Assembly (NCBI GenBank): GCA_027972325.1
Contig: JAPMOS010000318.1
Span: forward strand, 1 to 29,759
Length of the DNA: 29,759 nt
Reading direction: 5' to 3'
Source of the DNA: Paratrimastix pyriformis
Lineage: Eukaryota > Preaxostyla > Paratrimastigidae
Translations under genes and position numbers: made by a program
The notes under the pieces: generated by a model
What the model was told of the DNA's origin: nothing
Databases searched by the model: none
The model's input: the letters and a program-made list of their open reading frames with translations, nothing else
Shown: in pieces, positions 18,143 to 29,045 of the stretch
Layout of the letters: each line of letters begins with the position of its first letter
Numbering within the stretch: the first letter of the stretch is position 1

Positions 18143-20660
18143 TCAAGAAGACGAACACTTCATGGCCACCAAAAGCTCTCGAGTCCGCTCGTCCAAGAGT
18201 TGAGTGACATAGGGGTGGGATGAGTCAAGAACAATTAAGGGGTGTTTGGGTGGGTGGTGGGTCCGGGAGGGAGAGACGCTGGTGCGAGCCGAGGCACCCC
18301 CCAAAACAATTAGGATGCGCATTAGGGGTGTATCAGCCAAGCATCGCAGAACATTACCGTGAAGTGGCTCCACCCCATGGTAGACCCTTTCAGGGTCCAG
18401 GGTGAGGAGAGCGCCAAACTCCGCCTCCGCTGAAAGCTCCTTCACAAACTTCAGCTGCAACCAGACATACCTGACATACGGAGAGGGAGAGGGAGGGCGG
18501 AGGTGAGGAGGGCGGAGGTGAGGGAGGGCGGAGGTGAGGGAGGGCGGAGGTGAGGGAGGGCGGAGGTGAGGGAGGGCGGAGGTGAGGAGGGCGGAGGTGA
18601 GGAGGGCGGAGCGGGCGGAGAGTGGCAGCCAGACGTACCCGATCTGCCCGTCGCGATTAGTCACTGCACAGGCGATATCAGGTCCGGCTTCGAGGTCACA
18701 GAGAAAAATGGACGGCGTTGGCAGCCGTCCATTGATGGATGCCATCCAATCGGGGAGATGGTAATTGCCGGACCAGAATGCGGAGACCGGGATCGTTGGT
18801 TGGAGCATGTATCCCTCGAACGAGGGCCCGCCATGGGCGAGCAGGCCGGTCAGCGAGTTTTTGAGGAGCGGAATCATAATCCGTTCGAACAAAAACCCAT
18901 GAGAACATGCTGGCATGAGAGAAAGGCAGCTGGATGCCCAATCCGGGGCAGGGTTGAGCTGGGATGATGCTGCCGAGTGAGTCACGCACGACCAGCGGAT
19001 ATACCACAAACCTGGCAGTACGCGTGCAAGAGCAAGGGCTCGCCGATCGAGACGAGTAAATCAGAGCCGCGCCGAATCAGACGCGCAAGTGCCAATTCGA
19101 CCAACTGAAGCGCCGCGCGGTCCGAGACGATCTCGGGGCGACTACAGCGGGCACAAACGTTCAAGGACAGAAGAATCGAACACAAGGAGACGAGGACGGG
19201 GGACAGACCCATACATATACGACGTCAGCAGTATTCGCCCGTAAGCCTCGCGGAAATTAGGGCTTCCCGGATGCTTCATGTACGACGTGGCGAGACAGGT
19301 CTTCAACATGGGCGTGAGGTCGGAGACGAGGTGGGATATGGTATATCCCACCGCACCCGCGGAATTGCCCCTCTCCAGCGCTTCAGCCAGAAAGTAGGCA
19401 GCAAACCGATTACGGCCGATAAACAGGCTCAAGTCGTGGTCAGCGAGGTCCCAGAAGGCAGCGTCCGGGTAGATTCCCTCAAGATACTGGCGCACCTCCG
19501 CCAGCGAATCGTGGCCTCCAAAACCCACGTACGTATGAAGGCCGGGCTTCAGGATGGCGCTGGAAAAGGAGGTTAAGGTGGAGCGTTGCCGCAGAAAGAT
19601 CTGTGTGCGAACCTGGCCAAAATCCAAACATGATCGGACATTCTGAGGCCCGTCCCGGACAAGATCGTGCACACTCCCGCGATCCGACCCAGCGCGATGG
19701 CCAAAGGTGAAATCGCAGGCCGAAGAGAATCATCGGCACCGGGGGGGCGCGGGGAAAGGCCGGTTGCGGGTCAGGCAGTGAGGCCGTGGACGAGTTGGGG
19801 GGCGTGGACAGTCGGGGAACCGGGGCAATCGAGGGTGTGTGCGCATGTGCCGGCGAAAAGAGGTTCGCCGATTCAGCGAGCACTTGCGCCTCGTCGACAA
19901 ACACCGGAAAGTGTCGAAGATCCGCCGAAGGAGACAGCAGAAAATTGGTCACAGAGGAGGAGAGGGATTCCACAAGCCGATGCGGGTAGCTGGCCAGTGC
20001 AGAATAGACCTGGATGGCGGCGGCATGAAGTACACACGAAGGGGGGGGATGACAGACCAGCGCGAATATGTCGTGCCCGATGAACTGGACGGGGTACAAC
20101 TGGAGGAGCAGGCAGTCGAGCGGGGTCCAACCAAGCTGGCGGCACTCGGCCAAGACGGTCCAGTAGGCGAAGACCAGTCGGAGAAACAGGTCCGCCGCGA
20201 ATGCTCCATTCTGATCCGGGGTGGTTGGGGAGCACTGAGCGAGAGCATCGATCACCACTTGGGGAGCCTACACCGGTTCATGATCGAAAGGAAAAGGCCG
20301 ATCCGATGGCCAGACCAGTGACCCTCCGTTTCCGTGGGTGGACGCGATCAACAGGATGCCAAAGTGGTGCGCCAAGAAGGAGTAGATCGAGGCTGTTTTC
20401 CCGGAACCACTACTCCCGATCATCGCCATCAATTCTTGGTCGTTGATGTCGCTCTGGAGGCGTTTGGAGGCCTCCCCGAGTTGGTCAGCGAGTGGGCCCG
20501 GAGTGACCGTGGCCGCGAGCAGAAGTGGATCCAACGCATGGGACTTGGGGTTCCGTGGCATGGGAACCCGGAGCTTCACACCTTTGACCAGGGTGACGTA
20601 GTCGAGTTGCTGCGAGGGACGCCTCTGGCAGGACGCGAGAAGAACGAGGAGCTCCGCCAC
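18143..20660 (-). CDS. Crinkler/RHS-like P-loop NTPase fused to a PD-(D/E)xK-like nuclease domain
   Basis: Minus strand, in several segments probably separated by short introns. Segment 20660-20268 starts MAELLVLLASCQRR and holds the Walker A motif GSSGSGKT (near 20420), followed by FGILLIASTHGNGGS. Segment 20258 to about 19750 holds Walker B, FPVFVDEAQVL (near 19905). Segment about 19640-19230 has LHTYVGFGGHDS and GRNRFAAYFLAEALERG, typical of the ATPase C-terminal helices of this family. Segment 19009-18143 has HGFLFERIMIPLLKNSL, then EAGPDI and, across a likely intron, YVWLQLKF: a PD...QxK arrangement of a restriction-like nuclease. The stop follows LLVAMKCSSS. Crinkler/RHS proteins are ATPase-nuclease fusions thought to derive from mobile elements and used as effectors or in genome conflict. 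Some segment joins are unclear, so I cannot say whether it is whole. Confidence 0.7.
18471..18638 (-). other. Likely minisatellite-filled intron in the Crinkler-like gene
   Basis: Read on the minus strand, the stretch begins GTACGT after ...CAGATCGG and ends ...TATGTCAG before GTATGTCTGG. Removing it joins I-G to Y-V-W-L-Q-L-K-F in phase. It is 168 bp (56 codons) and has no in-frame stop. Most of it is a minisatellite with unit close to GGAGGGCGGAGGTGA (plus strand), which is pyrimidine-rich on the coding strand. Its first 14 bases copy the first 14 bases of the following exon (GTACGTCTGGCTGC against GTATGTCTGGTTGC, 12 of 14). Confidence 0.6.
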
Positions 20661-20816
20661 AGAGGGTCCTGCAGATAAGGAACCGATGCGAGGGAGAATA
20701 AGTGATCTGTGGAGATGGGGAGGGGGGCAGGCGAATGAAGAACAGCGTGCTTATTGTTTTGGGCGGCGAGGGCAGGACAGGAAGGGAGGGAGATGAGTGA
20801 GGGCGGAGATGAGACA
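20661..20816. other. Upstream region of the Crinkler-like gene
   Basis: About 150 bp between the proposed start of the Crinkler-like gene and the minisatellite. It holds no coding signal I can support and no clear promoter motif. Confidence 0.3.
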
Positions 20817-21702
<886 letters not shown>

Positions 21703-21704
<2 letters not shown>

Positions 21705-21820
21705 TGAGGCTCGACGAGCTACGGGCTGAGCACTGAGGGACGGAGCCAACCAGTTGGTATTTTATGATTTCTTTTCTCTTTGTTCCCCTTTTACGGGCCC
21801 TGGTGGCTCGGTTTTCCGGA

Positions 21821-21866
<46 letters not shown>
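21703..21866 (+). mobile_element. 3' stub 2 of the same LINE, plus (GA)n tail
   Basis: Starts at CCTGAGGCTCGACGAGC, just at the stop codon of the long copy. It holds the entire 3' UTR (GGACGGAGCCAACCAGTTGG, then TTTTCCGGAATAT), followed by (GA)n at 21825-21866. It is joined head-to-tail to stub 1 through (GA)n, and the long copy is joined to it in the same way. Confidence 0.88.
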
Positions 21867-21868
<2 letters not shown>

Positions 21869-21995
21869 CAGGGTGAGGTCGACTATCGCTGTTTTTTCGC
21901 TTCCGCTTGCGGAGGCGTTTTGACTCAACCGCGAAGTCACCCACCCTTGCTTTTTTTCGGAGAGCATTGCTGTTTGCTCTTCTTGCTTTCTTTGG

Positions 21996-22990
21996 ATGGT
22001 CAACACCCGTTCACAAGAGATCAAGCATTCGTCGAAATCTTCGAAGCCGGCATCGCCGACTACCTCAGAACCTTCTCAGGGATCACCAGTGAGGGATTCA
22101 CACTTGGTTTCTACTGCTGGTGCCATTCGTGCTGATTCCCACTCCGGTGCTCCGCCGATGCAATGGCGGACTCTTGCGTCCTCACAGCTGAATCACGTGC
22201 GGCAGAACGTTTCAGCTGCGATTGTTCGCTTGACTGTATTCTCTGGTTCCACTGAGCTTCTGGACCTTCTCAAACTCCAACGACCTCAACGCGATAGCGT
22301 CCTCCGGGGAGCGACTCTCCGGTTTCGTTCAGAAGTCGCATGCAGCTCAGCTGGAAGAGCTTGGCTCGCGTACGATTGGCTCGGTCTTCCCGCGGGCGCA
22401 GCACAAGTTTCCTGCCGCAGCGCTCCGCATTCCTCTTGGTCAACTCGATCCGGCTTCCGTTCCCACGGAGGCCGCCCACCCTGCTGCCGCTCCTGCACCC
22501 GCACCCGTCGCTGCGCCGCGCGCCCACAGCGTCATCGGCTCCCGCTGCGCCAGCCCCTGCTTCGGACGAGCTCCCCAGCCCCGGCCAGTCCCCGGGTTGA
22601 AGCCCCTCCGGCGGTGGAGGTTCCCCTGGCGGCAGCCCCACCCCACCTCGGCGGGTTCTCCCCGCCGCCTGTACCCCGCCCAAGCAAGGAAGGCCACCTT
22701 CATCCTGCGCGAGGCGTTTCAGGCACTTCAAGTGGTGGTGGCTGAGCTCCCTCCGCCCCCCGACGTTCGCGAGCGCATCGAGGCCGCGCTCGTGGGCCTG
22801 GAAGGGCGCATCTGGGACGAGTTCGGGCGCGAGCGGGCGCATCGACGAGGAAGCGGCCAGGGGTCCAGCCGCAGATTCGCCGAGGCGGCCGTGGCCGATG
22901 GACGACTGGCTGCGGCAGTCAGCGCCCTCACCTCCCCGCCCGTCCCTGACGACCCAACCCTCCCACAGAAGCTGCAGAGCCTGCACACCA
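21996..22990 (+). pseudogene. RLE-LINE ORF, N-terminal region
   Basis: Start at MVNTRSQEIKHSSKSSKP (21996). A Ser/Pro/Thr-rich N-terminus is followed by QLNHVRQNVSAAIVRLTV and, in another frame, SHAAQLEELGSRTIGSVFPR and ALRIPLGQLDPASVPTEAA (about 22340-22470). An Ala/Pro-rich linker comes next, then ARKATFILREAFQALQVVVA and VRERIEAALVGLEGRIWDEF (about 22690-22820), likely helical. I recognise no zinc finger or Myb domain of the kind that directs site-specific RLE elements. Target choice may therefore lie elsewhere or in this unrecognised part. Confidence 0.5.
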
Positions 22991-24290
22991 CGCTGGTGAC
23001 CCCACACCCGCCGAGGTGCTTGCCCTGTACCCCAACCCCGAGGCCCCTGCCTGGCAGGACTTCGAGGCGGCCGAAGTGGCGAAGGTGGCCGCCGCTCTCA
23101 ACAATGGGGCGCCGGGGCCCTCAGGTATCATGCCGGGGTGGCTCAGAGGTGCTATTCGGCGTGACGAGGCCCTTGCTGGGGCCTTGGCCTCGCTGTTCAC
23201 ATTTTTGCTCGCTCCGGGTGGGTTCCCCAGCCTCGCCCGCAGCCGCCTGGTCCCCCTCCCCAAGGATGGCGGATCCATTCGCCCAATTGCCCTGGGCGAG
23301 GCTTTGGAGCGGCTTTTCGCCAAGCTCTCCGCCATTCGGGTCCTCCCCATCACTCGCGGCCTTCTGTCGCCTTCTCAAGTGGGGATTGGGGTGCCCGACC
23401 CAGTCGGCCTCATCTCGGCCTACCTGGGCTGGGCCATTGCCGCAGCCATGGAGGACCACGTGCCGCTCTGCGTCATGCACATTGATATGGCATCCGCTTT
23501 CAACTCGGTCCGGCGCGACGCGGTTCTGGCAGCCACGGCGCCCTGGGGCCCCAGTTGTGCGGCGTCATGCGGGCACTCTACGACAACGAGCAGCTCCTCT
23601 ACCGGGGGGTCGTCATCGACAACAAGGCCGGCGTGAGGCAAGGTGACCCCTTGTCCTCCCAGTCCTTCTGCCTGGCACTCGATCCCGCACTCCGGGCTGT
23701 GGAGCGTAGCGGGACGGCCCGGTCATCCTCCGTGGCATCCGAGTCGTTGCATGTCTCGCTTACCACGATGATGCGTTCCTCATCGCCCCTTCTGTTCCGG
23801 CACTGGTGAAACAGCTCGAGGCCTTCCAAGGAGTGGCCACTCCGGTCGGCCTCCGCCTGCGGACCCAGAAGTGCTGGTTGTGGGCCAACGATCCTGCTGC
23901 GGAGCCTCTCTCGATCGACGGAGTGCCTGTCCCCCTGCGACGTCCCGACGAGGGCCTCGACCTCATGGGGACTTTCATTGGGCCCGAGGACTTCGTGGCC
24001 CGGGGGGTTCAGCGGGTCTACGATGAGGCCCTCCAGGCCGCGAGGCAGGTTGGCCAACTGACTCTGCAGTCCTGGTTGCTGGTCCTTCGCAGCTGCATCA
24101 TCCCGAAAGTCATGCATGTGACGAGGTGCAGCTGCGTATACACCATCGGCGGGGGGCCCAAGCTCGTGGAGACCTTTGATGAGGCCATCTGGAGGCTGTT
24201 CAACGACCGCTTCTGCCTCTCTCCCGAGTCATACCCCGCTCGCTGGTCAACGTCCCTCTTCGGCTGGGGGGGCTTGGCCTGCTGTCCATG
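22990..24290 (+). pseudogene. RLE-LINE reverse transcriptase domain with YHDD catalytic box
   Basis: RT motifs in order: NNGAPGPSGI (about 23100), SRLVPLPKDGGSIRPIAL (about 23240-23290), SPSQVGIGVPDPVG (about 23375), first catalytic Asp in MHIDMASAFNSVRRD (about 23475-23520), AGVRQGDPLSSQSF (about 23630-23670), then the catalytic box AYHDDAFLIA at 23758-23787. The usual residue at the second place of Y-x-D-D in non-LTR RTs is Ala, so His is unusual. The thumb region follows: QLEAFQGVATPVGLRLRTQK and GLDLMGTFIGPEDFV (about 23810-23995), then IPKVMHVTRCSCVY. Both catalytic Asp residues of the box are present. Confidence 0.85.
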
Positions 24291-24559
24291 GCCATGGCGA
24301 GGGACGCGGGCACCGCCGGGGCCCTCATCTCCCTCCTCACAGCAACCTCCGGGGTCCCCGACCTCCTCCGCCAGCACCTCTGGGCGATGCTGGCAACCGT
24401 CACCACTGGGTCCGAGTATCTGCGCCAGCACACTTTTCTTGGGCAAGCATCGGAGTCTCTCGGTCGCATGGGCCTCAACCCGTCCGCTGACCAACAACTC
24501 TTCCGGAGCGACACCGACGTCATGCCTGCCAAGGGTGCCCAGCACATTCTCTACCAGCG

Positions 24560-25440
24560 GTCCACCCGGGCACTCGCTGAGCGTCTCTGCGAGGACGCGT
24601 GCCCCTGTTGCGGAAGGTTCTGGCTACCACCGCCAACAGCACATCATCAGCATGGCTCACCTGCTTCCCGGCTCCGCTCTTCCGCATGGACGACCACATC
24701 TTCAGGACCGCGATCGCTCTGCGCCTGGGCATTCCTCGGGTGAGTCAGCTCCACGACCTTTTCGGCCACGACTGTCTGCCATCATCCCCTCGAGGAAGGC
24801 CACGACCTGTCCTGCGGGAGTGCTGTGCTCGGGCTGGAGATCGACCGCCACAACGCGATCACCTCCATCCTCCACCAGATGTGCATGACAACCAGGCAGC
24901 CTGTCAAGATGGAGCACATGGTCCGGGCCGACAAGCGCAACAAGAAGCCTGACCTGGTCATTGCCCTCCCTGGGAAGGGGAGGCCTCACCTGACACTTTC
25001 ACCCGGCATTACGTCGACGTGGCTGTGGGCAATGTCTTCGCTTCCACCTACGCGGACGCAGCCATTCGTGGCGAGGTCCCGCGTCTGCTGGAGGCCGGCA
25101 AGGTGAGCGACTACAGGCTCTGGAAGGAGTCCCACCCTGAGGCTGTCTTCCACCCCTTCGGCGCTTCCAACCTCGGCCAACTGGGCCCCAAGCATTGGGT
25201 TTCCTCGACCTGGTCAAGGCCCAGTGCAACAAGATGCATGTTGCCTTCTCGAAGCATTGGTGGTGCACGAGGATCTCGGTGACTCTGATGTACTACGTTG
25301 CCCTGATGCCTGACTTCTGGTACCAGACTGCCTCCGGGAGACTGGCCGACACCCGCAACCCGTTTGCCATCAACCCAGGCCCGCCGTGCGTGGCCAAGAC
25401 CGACTGCGACAAGAAGCTGCTGCTTCCTGGTGCCGCCTGA
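24560..25440 (+). pseudogene. RLE-LINE zinc-binding and restriction-like endonuclease region
   Basis: After the RT come a Cys cluster (LCEDACPCCG, near 24595) and the conserved SSAWLTCFPAPLFRMDDHIF / RLGIPRV stretch (about 24645-24740). In another frame, GHDLSCG and IDRHNAITSILHQM (about 24805-24885) form the C..H/RHN box. The nuclease core follows: KKPDLVIALPGKG (PD, about 24945), YVDVAVGN (Asp, about 25010-25030) and AGKVSDYRLW (Lys, about 25095-25120), a PD...D...K order that fits the restriction-like fold. The stop follows LLLPGAA at about 25440. This nuclease would nick the target before reverse transcription. Confidence 0.75.
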
Positions 25441-25560
25441 GGGCTCGACGAGCTACGGGCTGAGCACTGAGTGGGACGGAGCCAACCAGTTGGTATTTTA
25501 AGTGATTTCTTTTCTCTCTTTGTTCCCCTTTTACGGGCCCTGGTGGCTCGGTTTTCCGGA

Positions 25561-25564
<4 letters not shown>

Positions 25565-25594
<30 letters not shown>
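25565..25594. repeat. (GA)n tail of the long LINE copy
   Basis: GA dinucleotides right after GGAATAT. They give way to degenerate GA/AGA sequence by 25615. It is shorter than the tracts behind the two stubs. Confidence 0.95.
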
Positions 25595-25599
<5 letters not shown>

Positions 25600-26200
25600 A
25601 GAGAAGAAGAGAGACAGACGGGCATCGATGCCGGCCACTCAAGTAAGAGAAAGGGCGCGTAAGGGCACAACCAAACCACAGCACGACAGAAAAACTGACC
25701 GGCGGCAGCAATGGCAGTGGCTGGAACAGAGTCGCCTGTGGAAAAGAGAGCAGAGCGGCGAGCAGTGTGAGAAGGACAGAGCAAAGAGGAGACGGAAGCG
25801 GAAGAGGGGAGAGCAAGAGAGCAAGAGAGCAAGAGAGCAAGAGAGCAAGAGAGCAAGAGAGCAAGAGAGCAGGAGAGCAGGAGAGAACAGACCCAAGGAG
25901 GGGGCGGTCGCGGTCGCGGTCGCGGGCGGAAGGGTCATCACTAGAAAAAGAGGCGATGACAGGAAAACAGAAGGCAATGTCGAGTGAGAGGCGTGTGACA
26001 GCAGGAGCAGCAGCAGCAGCAGCAGCAGCAGGAAGCGTGAGTGGAGATTGGCGAAGATGGAGCAGGAATGTGGAAAGAAAAGGCCGCAGGCACCAGCAGA
26101 AGAAGCACCAGCATAAGAAGCATCAGCAGCATAAGATGGAGGCATAAAAAGCATCAGAAGCCTCGACATAAGCATCATAGAAGCATCAGCATAAGAAGCA
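25595..26200. repeat. Cluster of simple repeats, no gene supported
   Basis: Contents: an 8 bp tandem GAGCAAGA (about 25811-25886), a short GGTCGC run (about 25904-25926), (AGC)n (about 26001-26031), and a degenerate AGCATCAGCATAAGAAGC repeat (about 26085-26205). Open frames here are low-complexity in all directions. The last repeat ends right at the stop codon of the PB1 gene. Confidence 0.8.
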
Positions 26201-26217
26201 ACATGCCTTTTGGAACT

Positions 26218-26661
26218 TCACGGACCGGGTCGGTTCACAAAAACGCGAAGGAGATTATCGGCATTTCGCGCAGCAAAATCGAAGGCGAGGACCAATTCGT
26301 TATCGTTGCCAATAGTGCACATATCCCCGTCTTCGTCTTTATATTCAACGCCAGTGATGCTTTGGCATTGATGTACTTGACGGATCATCTCACAAAACTT
26401 GGCATATGAAAGCCGCTGGGGGAGAGTGAAGCGGTGCGTAGTAGTCTCTCCAACCGATCTACATATAATGGAGCGACATGGGTTTTGTGACAACAGACTT
26501 GACGACGATGGAAGGCTCCATGGCACGAGAACGGAGAGAACGTGGGAACTTATAACCCGAGAATCGCCGCAAAACCCTGCACAATTTGCCGGTGGGGGGT
26601 CGGGATCTTTCTGGAGTGCCCCAAGCCCGTATTTTTCACAGAAACAAGAGCGGTCCTTCAC
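26218..26661 (-). CDS. PB1-domain protein
   Basis: The last about 75 residues form a PB1 domain: HRFTLPQRLSYAKFCEMIRQ (beta hairpin and helix 1), then the acidic OPCA motif YKDEDGDMCTIGNDNELVLA (about 26345-26285), and the final strand LLRVFVNRPGP before the stop at 26218. PB1 domains pair head-to-tail through this acidic face and a basic Lys on the partner, in kinase, autophagy and oxidase scaffolds. The acidic motif is complete, so it is at least a type I PB1. A Lys in strand 1 is not seen, because the region before THRF is uncertain. The 70 residues upstream to the Met at 26661 look unlike a domain and may be intron or 5' untranslated sequence, so the true first exon may lie elsewhere. Confidence 0.7.
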   Translation of the reverse strand: MKDRSCFCEKYGLGALQKDPDPPPANCAGFCGDSRVISSHVLSVLVPWSLPSSSSLLSQNPCRSIICRSVGETTTHRFTLPQRLSYAKFCEMIRQVHQCQSITGVEYKDEDGDMCTIGNDNELVLAFDFAARNADNLLRVFVNRPGP

Positions 26662-26935
26662 AGGTCATTCGATGGGATCGGACCCCGATTTGAGGCCATG
26701 CTGAGGCCAGGGTTATCCCGTATGTTTCAGATCTTAGGACACCTAGGCCTAGGTGAAAAACAAAAAGGTACTAACAAGTGCAGCAATAGCTTTCTTTTTT
26801 GTTCCTTTCCTGAAATGAATCATATCGTTGACCACGTCCACCCGGACTCTGGTGACCGCAAAGCAGTAGCCAAAACTATATCAGGTAGGGGTCAAAAACC
26901 CGGACATAGGCACAAAAACCCGGATTAACCATAGA
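26662..26935. other. Upstream region of the PB1 gene; nothing assigned
   Basis: About 270 bp of lower-GC DNA. It holds a CCTAGGCCTAGG near-palindrome (about 26740-26752), a TACTAAC branch-point-like string on the plus strand (about 26767), and two close copies of AAAAACCCGGA (about 26894-26924). No coding sequence I can support. Confidence 0.35.
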
Positions 26936-27388
26936 GTGGAAAGCATGCCGCCGCCTTCAGATCGGTCGGGGAAAACAACAGACAACGGCATCATCTCCCA
27001 CAGCCACCTCGTCCTCCCACACCATGGCGGCGCAGGCCTGCGTGGGCCAGGCCGAGTCTGTACCCCCGGGAGAGCCACCGACCGCCGTTGGGTCCGGCGC
27101 AAACAGCGGGTCCGCCGGAGCAAACAGGCTGAATGTCGATGGTGGCGTTGGGATGGGGATGGGAAGAACCGGGGGGAGGTGGGTGAGGCGGTGCTGCTGC
27201 CTGTTTGTGGCGAGACGTGCCCTGGGGCGGGGCCCGGTGGTTGCCGCCGCGGGCCTCATGTTGCGGTCTTTGGGGATGCGGTGGGGTGGGCCGGGGCCGC
27301 GTCCGTGTGGGAGCCGACCCGCTGGGGGGCAGGACACCACCAGCCGCCGCCACTGGGGACATTGGCTGCTGGGTGCCTGGTGGCGGGC

Positions 27389-27416
27389 TGTTGTTGTTGT
27401 TGTTGTTGATGATGAT
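27389..27416. repeat. (GTT)n/(GAT)n microsatellite
   Basis: Seven GTT units followed by GATGATGATG. Confidence 0.9.
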
Positions 27417-27529
27417 GGCAGTTGTGCTGGGCCGTCCGGGAGGACGGTTGGGGGAGAAACGCTGACACATGGAACGGAGTGGAAGCCGGAGGCGGCGTAC
27501 GGGAGGTGGGGAGGTCGCAGTGCCGACGG

Positions 27530-27583
27530 GTGGTGGTGGTGGTGGTGGTGGTGGTGGTGGTGGTGGTGGTGGTGGTGGTGGTT
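27530..27583. repeat. (GGT)n microsatellite, about 18 units
   Basis: Pure GGT run. On the minus strand in one frame it would code a Pro run. Confidence 0.95.
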
Positions 27584-28948
27584 GGTTGCGGATGGGGCTG
27601 GACGCCCGGGGGCGACAGGAACCGGGGCAGCGGGGAGGCCCGCGCAGGGCTGGTGGTTGGCCTGCCTGGTGGCAGCGCTGTAGGCGGCAGCAGGAGGGCC
27701 ACATGATCCGAGGGGCGAGGTTCCGGCTGTGCTGCCCTGGAGGCTGGTCGAGCAGCATCATCATCGAGTGGCCCGGACGACGGCTCGGCGCTGCCGCATC
27801 AGCACCACCACCGCCGGGTGCAGGGCGGGCGGCGCTGAGCTGCGGCGCTGCCAGGAAACTCAGGCAGGCAGACGACGGGGTGGCGACAGGAGCGAGACGA
27901 CGACCGGCTCGGGACTCAGCTCCTGCTGTTGGTGGTTGTGGGGCTGGCGAGCCCGAGCCAGCCCGCGGCAACCGTGGGGAGTCGGGCGGGTGGTGGTGGT
28001 GGTGGCGTGCGGGGGGGTGATGCGCAACCCACCACCCCGGAGGGGCTGCTCTGCCGCAGGAGGGGCACCGGCATGGGCTGCAGGCTGCGGGGGCGGGGCG
28101 GCGGGGCGGTGGGTGGGCTGCTGGACGGTGCAGTGGTGGTGATGATTTGGGCAGAGGCCCTGCTGTCGGCCGGAGGTGCGCTGGTGTCGAGTGGTGAGAT
28201 GTTGGTGTTGGTGCTGGTGGATGGCGGGAGGGGCAGGTGTGGTGACCACCGCAGTCGGAGAGGCAAGGCGGGCAGGGGGCCCGGCCGACGGCAGGAGGAG
28301 GACAGCGAGGGGGCCGAGGCAAGGTGGCGCGTGGTGGGGGCGGGAGGGTCGGGGGGCGGGGCGACCATTGGCTCGGGGGAGCGCGGCGGGGAGTGCCCGG
28401 GTGATGATGATAATGCTGATGATGGTGGGGGCGCGGAGGTGGATGGCGGTGGGGCGAGGGCGGGAAGGCGGAGGAGGGGAGGCGAGGGAACGGTCCCGGG
28501 CAGGGTCACAGATGGGGGTGCGGGGGACGGGGCTGCGGGTGGTATTGGGGGTGGGGGCGGCGGGGGAGGCGATGAGAAATGTTGTTGTTGCTGCTGTTGC
28601 TTCAGCTGGTGCCGCTGCTGGGGGGACAGTGACGAGGACGATGATGACGGCGAGGCGGAAGGCGATGATGGGGATGCTGCGGGCGTTATTGCTGCTGCTG
28701 TTGATGCTATGATTGCTGTTGTTGCTGCTGCTGCTGTAGCCGATGGCTGTGGCTGTGTGTCTGTTGACGGTGGTGCGGGCAGGGCGGCTGGGGGCGGGCA
28801 GAACGACCGGACGGGGGACACTCGCCGAGTGGGCAGGTCGGCTTCGGAAACCGGGTCCCCCAGCTGTGACCCCGCCCCCGCGTCATCATCACCGCCACCA
28901 TCACCCTCACCCACCACATCATCATCATCGTCAGCACCAGCACGAGCA

Positions 28949-29045
28949 GCGCCCGTGCCATCAGCCTCCCGCTGATGATGATGGTGCTGCTGGTGCGGAT
29001 GGCGGGTGGGACCCGAGGTCTCGAGTTCAATTCCCGACGGGCGCA
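28949..29045 (+). other. tRNA-related motif (tRNA-like gene relic or SINE head)
   Basis: GCGCCCG (28949-28955) pairs 7 of 7 with CGGGCGC (29038-29044). Directly inside the 3' half lies a T-arm: stem TCGAG/CCCGA around loop TTCAATT (29021-29037, one A-C mismatch). It includes a B-box-like GAGTTCAATTCCC. A 6 bp hairpin CATCAG/CTGATG follows the 5' strand where a D-arm would be, and GGGT/ACCC (about 29004-29014) could be a variable arm. I cannot find a good anticodon arm or the D-loop GG, so it is not a standard tRNA. Confidence 0.35.

Larger units (their letters stand above)
21867..25564 (+). mobile_element. Restriction-like-endonuclease LINE, about 3.7 kb, in (GA)n
   Basis: Plus-strand non-LTR element with one long ORF (about 21996-25440): N-terminal region, RT, zinc-binding region and a C-terminal PD-(D/E)xK-type endonuclease. 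A 125 bp 3' UTR ends TTTTCCGGAATAT, followed by (GA)n. The 5' end directly follows the (GA)n of stub 2. The coding frame changes roughly eight to ten times with hardly any in-frame stops. The family resembles restriction-like-endonuclease LINEs with the conserved RHN box before the nuclease. I cannot place it in a named clade. Confidence 0.85.

Noticed and set aside
26760-26785. TACTAAC branch-point-like string followed closely by CAG on the plus strand
   Set aside because: The distance to the AG is very short and no plus-strand exons can be supported on either side.
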